Origin: Bombyx mori
Taxonomy: Eukaryota > Arthropoda > Insecta > Lepidoptera > Bombycidae
Assembly: GCF_030269925.1 (NCBI RefSeq)
Contig: NC_085108.1
Coordinates: 6,448,001-6,512,000 of the forward strand
Direction of reading: 5' to 3'
DNA length: 64,000 nucleotides
The position numbers were made by a program, and so were the translations under genes. Below, in pieces: positions 35,110-44,927 of this stretch (position 1 is its first letter; every line of letters begins with the position of its first letter). Under the pieces are notes generated by a model, which saw nothing but the letters and a program-made list of their open reading frames with translations, ran no database searches and was not told where the DNA came from.

Positions 35110-36020
35110 CGTTCCTTCATATTATGGAGGGTAGATGTAAGGAGAACCGTCTCTGTGTGTGAAAAAGTGTCCGTTAAAATCTGCTAAATAAGGGTGGCGC
35201 TACAGTAGCAACCGGGTAAATTAAAAAAAAAGGCGCTGTAAGTTATTAGAATAAGATAGAGAAATGAAAAAGGACTATCACAAAAAGTATTTTATTTAAA
35301 GCTGATAAGAAAATGCAATCGATGTCTCCACGTTTTACCACAGCAATAATTTTAGGTTATATTGACGAAATTAGTTTGGACTACGAAAACATGTGAGGTC
35401 TTGTATATTACACTGTCACTAACTACTCTAGTCATTTAATCTATTTAATACGTGAAGCAAAAACTTTGTATCCCTTTTTACGAAAATTGCGCGGACGGAG
35501 GAGTATGAAATTTTCCACGCTTATAGAGAATATAGAGAAGAAGTGCACAATGTCTTTTTTTTAATAATGCATAAAAGATACATTAAATCAATAAAGAAAA
35601 CATTACACACACTACATACCATGTATTTGACGAACACACGCATGCATACTATTTATTGTCAAACTTTTGTTCTTGACGTCTGTGATCAAATTGAGAATAG
35701 ATTAAATATTGTTTCTCTTTGTTAATATTTTTTATAGTGTAGTCTTGGCGAAATTTGTGATTATAGAAGTATAAAATACAATCATAATAGTGTACAAACT
35801 TAGAGTTCCAATTAATTATAGTCTAGTATATTAAATTTCCTAACTCAGCATACTTCAATCAGTTAACAACTGCTCAATTCATATACTCGTAATACCCGGT
35901 GCCTGTGCTAGCGCCATTCTGGAGGACTTTTGAACTGTTATTAAGTACTGAAAGTGGGACACTTTTTCAAGCTTCCTCCCATATGAGACGGTTCTCATAA
36001 CCTCTACCCTTCATACTTCA
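35110..36020. mobile_element. ~900-bp element with inverted ends
   Basis: The left block (GGAGGGTAGATGTAAGGAGA, ACCGTCTC, GAAAAAGTGTCC, GGTGGCGCTACAG) is inverse to the right block (TAGCGCCATTCTGGAGGAC, GGACACTTTTTCA, GAGACGGTTCTC, CTCTACCCTTCAT). The interior contains the direct-repeat unit at 35455. No transposase. Borders are approximate. Confidence 0.55.
35455..35820 (+). repeat. ~360-bp dispersed repeat, copy 1
   Basis: ACGTGAAGCAAAAACTTTGT through TTGCGCGGACGGAGGAGTAT, CATGCATACTATTTATTGTC and ATCATAATAGTGTACAAACT. Copy 2 at 40682-41042 has the same order and orientation. No coding potential. Confidence 0.8.
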
Positions 36021-36966
36021 AATACTTGCAAAAGTTAAGTGTTGCCAGTACATACGTATTGTATTGTGACCATGATAAGACTTCGTTAATGTGAGATATG
36101 AAGTTTCTTAACAAAACGCAAATTAAAATCTGAATACATATTTTGCTATTGTTAATATCATTTTTCATAACAAAAAAATTCGTAGTGAATATAAGGAACG
36201 TGTTTATTAATTTATTTAAATATGAATCTAAGGTTTTTACTATCATCAGAAAAGGAAGACATTTTGATTCGACACAAAACACATCCATTTTGTAATATCG
36301 ATATTATCTCAGAACATTAAACCCACATATGCGTACATACAAATACATAGTTCAACTCATATAGCCCTAGAACTCGTCAAATTACTATGTAGTAACTTAA
36401 TTATTAAAATGAATTAATAACTTAAGAATATAATAAATCGAGACAAGCGCGTTTAATCGATATGTTTAAATCGATTTTCCTGTATGTAAAATGCAAGTTT
36501 GTAGATTTATTGTATCTGTCTCTTTTTTTCATACTTAATAATCATTTAGGAACTCATCTCAGTTGAGTTTTAAACAAGTAGAATTGAATTTACTACGATT
36601 AGGTGCGAAATAAAAATAGCAATTTTTTAATACATTTCACAGATACAGTTACAACATTAAATATTTTAAAAAAAACTAAATTATTTGATGTAGCATTTTA
36701 ATGAATTTTACTATAGTTTGTTGAATGATTTAATAATAGAAACTAGTAATATAAATTAATCGGCACGAAACTACAAATCAAAATACAACCTTGTGTAGTG
36801 TATTTTAATAAATAAGCAAAATAATCTCAACTATATAACTTATTTCATTTAAGCACTTCCGTTACGTATTTCTGAGATTAAATTTTTAAAATAATTCAAG
36901 TTACCTATGTTAAGTCTGAGTTAAGTATCATGATAATATTCGTATAAGAAATTCCTTAATTGTTTT
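36021..36966. other. AT-rich, gene-free
   Basis: No coding exon, known repeat or RNA gene that I can support. Confidence 0.5.
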
Positions 36967-37271
36967 TGGAACGAAGTTCCTTATCGCGCGTTGTGAAAGG
37001 GGGCTAGACGGAAAAATTCTTACGAAAAGTTGTCACGACACTTTTTAGATCCGTCATTCTGACCAATCAACGTGTAGGCGCTTATCGCGTGACATTGCTC
37101 GTATCCGATTGGTCCGCGTAATGAGTACAGTTTCTCGAGATAGCGTTTCAACAATAGTAATTTAGTTCATAGTATTGTTTTTTCCTTTTTCATAATGCCG
37201 TAATTTATTAGTAGAACTTTAAAAAAAAATTACAATTCCTTCACTAATTAATCGAAAGGAACTTCGTTCCA
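36967..37271. mobile_element. ~305-bp MITE-like element with GGAACGAAGTTCCTT ends
   Basis: GGAACGAAGTTCCTTATCGC at the left and AAAGGAACTTCGTTCC at the right are inverted. The end motif is itself a near-palindrome. The interior includes GACCAATCAACG and GATTGGTCCGCG, also mutually inverted. No ORF. Superfamily unassigned. Confidence 0.55.
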
Positions 37272-37322
37272 TCCGGGTGTCCCTTGACACCTCTGAAGTT
37301 TTTTTTTTTGTTTGTTTTAAAT

Positions 37323-37598
37323 GAGTCGACTATTATCAAAGGCGGCAATCTGACTTTTGGACAATGATTGGTAAATCAGAAAAACGAATTATTGACTTTG
37401 TATTCCATCGGCAGTCACAAAACTCTTCGGAACGACATCTTAGATAAATAACAGGTTAAGTATTAACCTTTATTTAATGTAGGTTTTGAACCGTATTCTT
37501 TGAAGGAGACGATTATATTCAAATCAATCTGTATTGACATATCAATAAAATTTTTTTGTCCAAATGCACAGATTGCCACCTTTGATAATAGACGACTC
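37323..37598. mobile_element. 276-bp MITE with 4-bp target duplication, copy 1
   Basis: Left end GAGTCGACTATTATCAAAGG, right end CCTTTGATAATAGACGACTC, flanked by AAAT on both sides. The copy at 56195-56472 is in the opposite orientation. No ORF of note. Confidence 0.85.
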
Positions 37599-38670
37599 AA
37601 ATACTCTAAATATCAAGATTAATTGGAAAATGAAAAATAATTTTAGGCACGAACAGGAACAAGGCACGATATGAAAAAAATGCCGTTTTAAATAAATAAA
37701 TAAATAAACAAAATACGTACGTCATACGTGACATTTGTCTCGCTCTGTTTGAAAATGCAAGAAAGAGATAGAAAGTCTGCGTGTGAACATACGACTTTGG
37801 ATTATCTTGATTAATAATAATTGGAGGCTTTGCTATAAGCCAGTGGTCGTTTTAAGGACACTCACAATGACATGGCATTGCCAACAAAACTATTTTAAAT
37901 AAACACAAATATATAGATGTTAATCACAAAAGTAAATGGAGTCACCATATGAATTAGACAATTTTTCGTTTTATACAAATTTATTAATTGAAAAATCTAC
38001 CTTACGTTAATATAAATCTTGAAATCGCTAATTTTAATTATTAATTGAGGATACAAGAAACGTTTTAGTCAATAGGCCGATACGTGTGCGACTTATGTTA
38101 ATATTAAAAAAAAACAAAGAAACGTTTGCGATTTATGTTTAAAAAAAAAAAAAAAAAGTTTACAGCCTGAAAACGATTTATTTGCTACTGGCCAAAAACC
38201 AGAATTCGAGTCTTCGTCTTAAACATGTTATCTTTTTTTATACCGGTAAAGAGACACCGATAAAATAATCTAGAAAGTCACGCAGGTACGAGGAATGTTA
38301 TTAAATGAATGTTAACCTTTTTTTATTGTTTGTGTAACTCACAATTTTAAGATTTTTTTAACGCCGAAAATTTACCATACGGAGTTACTTATGTCGTGTC
38401 TAATTGATGCACATCAGTTTACAGACTATGTTTCGCCTGTCTTCAGTTTAACCCCAAATGACGTAACAACCTTACCTAACCTTAACCTATTAACACATTT
38501 TACCTGAACTTTGAAATGTACGTTGTCCAATTCTAAAATAATATGTTTTATTTTAAAGATGCGTATCTATTTCTAAAAGGATGTAAATCGTTCTCAATGA
38601 GACGAATAACCGAGAAGTTGGTTTAAAATTGACTTATCTTTTAAAGAAAATGCAAATTTTGTATTACTTG
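37599..38670. other. AT-rich, gene-free
   Basis: Several A/T homopolymer runs and short ORFs only; nothing recognised. Confidence 0.5.
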
Positions 38671-38946
38671 TGTGGCGTTTAAGTACGCACCTTTTTATGA
38701 TGCGTAAGCCGGAACGCACGAGAGGTGGGAAACAGAATATAGTCTGTAACACGGGACCTTTTTACCGCCGAAAATTTAAAACGTAAAAATAATTTATAAT
38801 GTGTTTAATAACTAATGTAATGTAATAACCTAGAATTGTTTATGCCGCTACATCAATAAAAGTTATATTGTTTTAACTGTGATGCTAATTAGATAAAACA
38901 CGACTTTACGGCGAAATAAAGAAGGGACTCTATACGAACTCCCTCA
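38671..38946 (+). repeat. Solo LTR of the CsRn1/Kabuki-type element
   Basis: It starts TGTGGCGTTT and ends GAACTCCCTCA, matching the 12383 LTR with many substitutions and indels (for example AAGTACGCACC near the start). It is flanked by CTTG on both sides (38667-38670, 38947-38950). Internal sequence has been lost by LTR-LTR recombination. Much older than the intact copy. Confidence 0.9.
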
Positions 38947-39086
38947 CTTGTAACACTGATGCCAAAGTAATGCCTTCCCACAAAAAACACTCGTGCAAAT
39001 AAAGCATTGTCCCATGTATAATATATTTTATAGCAATAGAATATAGCATATTCATACAACATAGAATATAGAAATTTAAATAATTT

Positions 39087-39292
39087 GGTTTTTTTTCCTA
39101 CCTATGCTGATAGCCTTGAGAGGCTATTTCAGCTTACCCTAGCGTGTGTAGGTAAGCTCACGGGGCTCAAACCGGAGAGTTGCTAACACTGACCCTAGCA
39201 AGAGCCGTGCTTCGCAGAATCTACCACCGGATCGGAAACGCGACCCACTGAGAAGATCCGACGAGAAACTCAGTGGGCTGTGTCTGTTGGAT
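39087..39292 (-). mobile_element. Jockey-clade LINE, 3' end fragment
   Basis: TTTTTTTTCCTACCTATGCT at the left, then GATCCGACGAGAAACTCAGT; the last ~200 bp of the family on the minus strand. Confidence 0.86.
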
Positions 39293-39569
39293 AATTTGCA
39301 ATTAGTTATTTGAAATGCAATACCTACTTTTGTTGGAAGAGTTTAATAAGGACAAAAAAAAAACGTGATAATCCCGTTGATATTTTTGAAAGTGACACCT
39401 GTTAAAGTTCACTTTTTTTTAATTATTACCAAAGGCTACCAATATCATACGGCCTAAATGATTGAAATTAGTATCAACGCTCATAACACCCACCGTCTAC
39501 CAGCATAGATATGTAGACCACATTACCGTGTTAACATTAAGTACGTTAACTGGTGATTGGGGTATTGTT

Positions 39570-39712
39570 AACCAGCACCGGTAGGTACCACCATCTCTTT
39601 GCATTCGCGCGTTCCTGCTTAAAGAGTAGTCCAGCCGTTGTACAATACAATTGAGATCTCGACCTCACGTCTCAAGCTGAGTGGCGGCACTAAGTTTATT
39701 AAGCAAAAAATT
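39570..39712 (+). repeat. Old, diverged Bm1-like fragment
   Basis: CGGTAGGTACCACCATCTCT, AGTCCAGCCGTTGTA and CGTCTCAAGCTGAGTGGCG correspond to consecutive Bm1 blocks with many changes. Confidence 0.5.
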
Positions 39713-40115
39713 GACAAAATTCCCAAGCGGTAGATAGCGAGACCATCTTGAACAATATCTCAGAGCACACCCTCATGGAACATTCAATACGCAGAACTAA
39801 AAATTGAATCGGCGGCGCAATACAGCGACCACATTCGAGTGACAAACAGATTTCTTTGGTGCTTGCTTGAATTTTTGATATCTACATAAATGAACGTCTA
39901 CAATTCCCGTGATATTTCTGAGGCCGATGATCATGTGGCGATTTGTCCCTAATTTTTTGTTTGATCTATATCGTAACTTGCTTCAATTTCTCACCAATAT
40001 TGTAATAGTCGACTTGAAAAAAAAAGCTACCTTATTGCTATCCATAAATAAAGAATTTTCGATCTTTAGACAACACCGACATGGAAGGTCAGCCCTATAG
40101 TATGTATAAATTTTT

Positions 40116-40205
40116 AGGCAGACGAGCATACGACCCACCTGATAAGTGGTTAACGTCACTCACAGAAGTTCCCAACGCTAAGAGCAGAGTCAAATACCTG
40201 CCTAT
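40116..40205 (-). repeat. CR1-like LINE 3'-end fragment
   Basis: AGGCAGACGAGCATACGACC through GAGCAGAGTCAAATACCTGC; diverged. Confidence 0.65.
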
Positions 40206-40681
40206 CGCTTTTATATTCTCTAGAACCCAAAAGCTTTACAATTAACACTAACCATACCACAATGGGTCAAATGACCCATCTTGAGTCATGACTATTTCTT
40301 ACCAATTAATCTACAGTTATTATACTTTTGTGGTTTTGTTTTGTTTATTTTGAGTGATATATGTCGTATCTACCCGCTGTGATAGAAATAGATACCAGTA
40401 AGCGTTGGTATGATTAGTGTTAAGCATCAAATCTAATTGCATTGAGGTACCCCATTTTTTTGAAATCGAATGCAAGGTTGATTGATGCTTAACAAACAAG
40501 AAGACAGGTATAATAACGTCTGACGTCACCAGGTTTGAGAGAGACAGCGATATAGATTCACTGCTAATTAACCAAGACAAGCCATACCCAGTCTTCCGAG
40601 CCCAAACTAGGAATCCCTGTAAGGAATGTACTATATACAGGTACCAGTCTGATATGAACATTTATATACATTTAAATATAT

Positions 40682-41042
40682 TAATACGTGAAGCAAAAAC
40701 TTTGTATCCCTTTTTACCAAAATTGCGCGGACAGAGTAGTATGAAATTTTCCACACTTATAGAGAAGAAGTGCACAATGTTAATCTTTTTTTTAAATAAT
40801 GCATAAAAGATACATTAAATCAATAAAGAAAACATTACACACACTACATACCATGTATTTGACGCACACACGCATGCATCCTATTTATTGTCAAACTTTT
40901 GTTCTTGACGTCTGTTGTCAAATTGAGAATGGATTAAATATTGTTTGTCTTTATTCATATTTTTCTATAGTGTAGCCTTGGCGAAATTATGATTATAGAA
41001 GTATAAAAGACAATCATAATAGTGTACAAACTTACAATTCCA
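40682..41042 (+). repeat. ~360-bp dispersed repeat, copy 2
   Basis: Direct copy of 35455-35820, about 90-95% by eye (AATTGCGCGGACAGAGTAGT against AATTGCGCGGACGGAGGAGT). Not enclosed by the 35.1/36.0 kb inverted ends, so it moves or was copied independently. Confidence 0.8.
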
Positions 41043-41161
41043 TTATAGTCGAATTTCGACTACTGCGGGACCTCTAGTACATTTAAATATGTGAGTATAT
41101 AGATATATCGCACATACTATACTATAGTCACTTAAGCAATTTTTATTACTACTGAATAATA

Positions 41162-42845
41162 ATAATAATAATAATAACTCTTTATTTATATAACACCTTA
41201 ATATGTACACAGTAAAGTAATAAAACAAAAGTAGGTATATAAATCGGCGGCCTTATCGCTGAAAGCGATCTCTTCCAGGCAACCTTGCAGGGAGAGGAAT
41301 AAGTTAACTGGACGGTGCTATATCTTAATAAACTTACATAAAAATATATACTTAAATACACATGTGAAAAATAAATACCATATAAGATAAACTTACATAC
41401 GATTAAATACAAATAAATACTAAAAATATACTAGATAAAATACAAAAGAAGTAGGAACTTATACAGTTATATCATAGAAGCAAAGTAGTGCGATTTCAAT
41501 CTGGACTTGAAAATTTCCGGCGAGGAAGATTGTTTAACGCTTAAGGGTAACGCATTCCATAAACGGACAGCCTCAACCGCAAAGGAATGGTCATAAAGTG
41601 ACGTCCCGTGAGCCGGAAACTTCAGCATTAAATTCTCCGATGACCTGAGTGAATGAGAGCTTGCAGTATGTAGGAAATCAAAACGTTCCTGAAGGTAGCG
41701 CGGGGACGAGGAATTAAACAGGACACTGTAAAGAAGAGACAATATATGAACATTCCGGCGATAACGAATAGGAAGCCACTTGAGCTTAACTCGATACTCA
41801 GAGACGTGGTCATATTTGCGTAAACCAAATATAAACCTTATGATAAAATTTTGAAGCCGCTCAAGTTTATTTAGCTGGGCCTCGGTTAGATCAAGATAGC
41901 TGGCGTCGGCATAATCAATAATGGGGAGTAACAGAGACTGTGCAAGTGCAATTTTAGTAGATGTTGGAAGAAAATTACGCAACCTACGTAAGGAACCTGC
42001 AGAGGAAAATAGTTTGCGACTGACTGACACCAGTTGTGGTCCCCATGACAAACTGCGGTCAATGATAACACCAAGATTTTTAACGGTGTCACTAAACGGG
42101 ATGTTTATCCCGTCAAGAGACAATTGGGGAAGATGTGTCCACTCTATCTTACTGCATGTCCTTTGGCTGCCAACAATTATACACTGCGTTTTTGTTGGAT
42201 TCAGTTTAAGGCCGTACGCGTTACTCCACTCAGATAAGACGTGTAAGTCGCTATTCATAGTTCGAATAGCATCATGTAACTGAGGAAGTGGAGCTTGACA
42301 ATACAGCTGAAGATCGTCTGCATAAAGGTGGTAGGACGAAGTGAGATTACAAGATATTGAATTAATGAAAAGAGAAAACAAAAGAGGAGATAAAACGCCA
42401 CCCTGAGGCACTCCGGCAGATGTATTGCACCAAGATGAAATCGATTCACCAAGGCGAACACACTGTCGGCGTCCGTACAGGTAATTACGAAACCATTCAA
42501 TCACAGTTGGAGATATGTTGAAGGAGCGAAGAACGGCAAGTAGTATGTCAAAATCAACCGTATTGAATGCATTGCTGAAGTCCAGCAGTGTCAACACAGT
42601 TAACTGACCGTTTTCCATACCCAGGCGTATGTCGTCGGTGATTTTTACCAGAGCAGTGACTGTACTATGGCCAGGACGAAAACCGGACTGAAAGGGATTC
42701 AGGAGATCATGACTATTAAGGAACGAACTCAACTGGTTATGGATAAGGCGTTCAAGGACTTTAGATAGGAAAGGAAGAATGGATATAGGTCGATAGTCGG
42801 AAAAGGATTTAGGGTTAGGTTTTTTTGAGTATGAGAAAATGCATT
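41162..42845 (-). mobile_element. 5'-truncated non-LTR retrotransposon (CR1/Daphne-like group)
   Basis: Minus-strand RT region with a 3' UTR ending in an (ATT)n tract (AATAATAATAATAATAATAA at the left). Upstream (right) it is cut near 42845, where a Bm1 copy begins. The clade is inferred from SGFRPGHSTVTAL, LLDFSNAFNTVD and YADDLQLY. Confidence 0.85.
41467..42835 (-). CDS. LINE reverse transcriptase, C-terminal part of ORF2 (truncated)
   Basis: The frame is open from about 42835 (KPNPKSFSDYRPISILPFLS, KVLERLIHNQL) to the stop at 41467; the first in-frame ATG/alternative start is near 42732. RT motifs: QSGFRPGHST, LDFSNAFNTVDFDILL, AGVPQGGVLSPLLFSLFI, catalytic YADDLQLY, LKLNPTKTQCIIVGS, KNLGVIIDRSLSW. 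The thumb/C-terminal region carries RYRRNVHILSLLYSVLFN and VRLWNALPLSVK. No endonuclease is in the window. The frame is intact over ~450 codons, suggesting relatively recent insertion. Confidence 0.88.
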
Positions 42846-42850
42846 TTTAA

Positions 42851-43037
42851 TAGTTTTTTTTTGTTGCTTAGATGGGTGGACGAGCTCACAGCCCACCTGG
42901 TGTTAAGTGGTTACTGGAGCCCATAGACATCTGCAACGTAGACGCGCCACCCACCTTGAGATACAAGTTCTAAGGTCTCAGTATAGTTAAAACGGCTGCC
43001 CCACCCTTCAAACCGAAACGCATTACTGCTTCACTTA
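42851..43037 (-). mobile_element. Bm1 SINE, 3' part
   Basis: T-run, GTTGCTTAGATGGGTGGACG to GAAACGCATTACTGCTTCAC; truncated in the body. It abuts the truncated 5' end of the LINE. Confidence 0.9.
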
Positions 43038-43161
43038 TTAGTGAGAAGAGCGAGATGTTTACTTTTACTGATGAAGTTAAAATATTATCATTTCATTTCT
43101 ATAGCCTAGCAGAACTTATATAAGATGTTGAATTTTCCAACGTTTCTCCAGGAAAATTATT

Positions 43162-43600
43162 ATTATTATTTTTTTATTGCCCTTGTAGGCAGACGAGCAT
43201 ACGGCCCACCTGATGGTGAGTGGTTACCGTTGCCCATGGACTTCAGCAATGCCAGGGGCAGAGCCAAGCCGCTGCATACCGCTTAATACTCTCCACAAGC
43301 CTCGTTCGAAGAAGGACATGTCATAGCGTTCGGGAAACACCGTGGAGGGGAGCTCATTCCATAGCCGGATGGTACGTGGCAAAAAAGATCTCTGGAAACG
43401 CACTGTGGATGACCGCAGCGGCTCCAGGTAGTATGGATGAACTCTACTCCGATGGCGATTACATAATTTCACATAAGTTATTGCACCATATGTGTGATAT
43501 GTGAGTATATGGTTAAGCACCCAGTCAAAGAGCAAACAAGTCTGTTCATTGCACAGATGTTTGCTCAATATCAGAATCGACCCGATGACCCTCAGCCCAA
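43162..43600 (-). mobile_element. CR1-like LINE 3' end with ORF2 C-terminus
   Basis: On the minus strand, 43568-43224 encodes [40 protein letters not shown] and [20 protein letters not shown], a C-terminus very common in lepidopteran non-LTR elements, followed by the AGGCAGACGAGCATACGGCC-type 3' UTR and A-tail. It is the best copy of this family in the window; five shorter ones are listed. Confidence 0.82.
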
Positions 43601-44674
43601 CAGTTAAGGATGCTAGCTACTACACCACCGATACAGTCAGATTATAAAGATTTTTCTTCATCACTGTCTGGTCAAACTTTAGAATTGAACCTGATCTTCA
43701 ATTTAGACCAGCTTTATGCTTCAAATCAAAATAGGGAACAGCTTATTGTTTTGCACAATTACAATCAAGTAGTAAGTAAGTATTGTACTTTCAGGTTATT
43801 TAGGAATATTATGTTCTTCTTTTTATAATAAATTATTTGCCTTGTAAAGTATATTTAAATAAATGTTTTTATTACAATCACATATTATGTCTGACGTCAT
43901 TTGGGGCCAAAGAAACGACAAGCCAACCACTGATGCTTTATGCATTGTTGAAAAATGTTAAAATCAATTCATTTTAGTCAATGAGCTAATTTTAATATTG
44001 TTAACATTCATTATCACTTTTAAGAATCAATATCCGTTGTCCAATTAGTTAATTAGTTAATAATTATTCAAGTTAATTACGGTTTGTCACTAAAGAAGAT
44101 TCACATTTGTTAATTAGGCCGCACATAAAACACATTATGATTTTAATTTACATATATAAGTATATATATATATGTATATTTATTTATTTATCCACTGTGA
44201 ACGTATCATTAATCTTAAGTACATTTATCATTAAAATATTTACATTTACGAAAAACTTATTTTTGTTTCGATTTTAAAAATACAAAAAAAAAAAAATTTA
44301 TATGTAGACACTTTAAATTAAAATTAATATAGTTGTAAGTAGTAGTAAGTAATACTTTTAAGTTTAATTCATGCTTTCGCTTACGGAAGGAACACACTGA
44401 ACAGTTCTTAGTCCTTTATAAAGAAGGGACTCCTTATTAAGATTCACTCAAAGGTCTTCCTTAATTGCCGTTGTTAAAATTGCGTAAACAAAAAGGAACA
44501 CACGCCGAGGTCAGTCAGACACGCTCACAAACTGTCAGTGGGATAAACGTCAAACTGACAGCTGTCACTTTGACGTCTCCGAACGGAACATTAGGCACGC
44601 GGGTCGAACAGCACTTGGAATTCTTAAACATTTAACGATCACATTGTCTTCTTTGGAGTCTTCGAACGAGCGAG
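43601..44674. other. Gene-free region downstream of the zinc transporter
   Basis: AT-rich with a (TA)n tract at about 44155-44172. At 44415-44450 TATAAAGAAGGGACTCC then TCACTCA resembles the end of the CsRn1-type LTR, possibly a diverged LTR remnant. Confidence 0.4.
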
Positions 44675-44753
44675 GTTGCCAGACGAGAAAAACAAATTTA
44701 AGATTTGCGGTATTTTGTTTGATCTTTAGAACGTTTTTTTCTCGTATGGCAAC
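44675..44753 (-). other. Hairpin-forming inverted repeat in the zinc transporter 3' UTR
   Basis: GTTGCCAGACGAGAAAAAC and GTTTTTTTCTCGTATGGCAA pair across a ~38-base loop, 34 bases after the stop codon on the minus strand. It could be an mRNA stem-loop or a very small MITE. Confidence 0.5.
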
Positions 44754-44786
44754 GATCGATTTTTATTAAAATTGGCACTTTCACTT

Positions 44787-44927
44787 TCAGCCGAACAGGT
44801 TTTTGAGGTCGTCTTCGTATAGAGCGATGACCAGCATTATACCGATGCCGCTGGCTAGACCCATCAGTTGCAGCACACATTGGCATAGCGTACCCTCGTT
44901 GCTGTGAGACGTGCTAAGTTCAGGCAT
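44787..44927 (-). CDS. ZIP transporter exon 6 (stop)
   Basis: Acceptor TTCGTTCGCAG; phase 0. It encodes LCQCVLQLMGLASGIGIMLV and IALYEDDLKNLFG, stop TGA at 44789-44787. An AATAAA lies 19 bases after the stop. Confidence 0.95.
   Translation of the reverse strand: MPELSTSHSNEGTLCQCVLQLMGLASGIGIMLVIALYEDDLKNLFG

Noticed and set aside
44415..44455. Second solo LTR
   Set aside because: Only a short end-like block matches; I could not find a TG start or flanking duplication.
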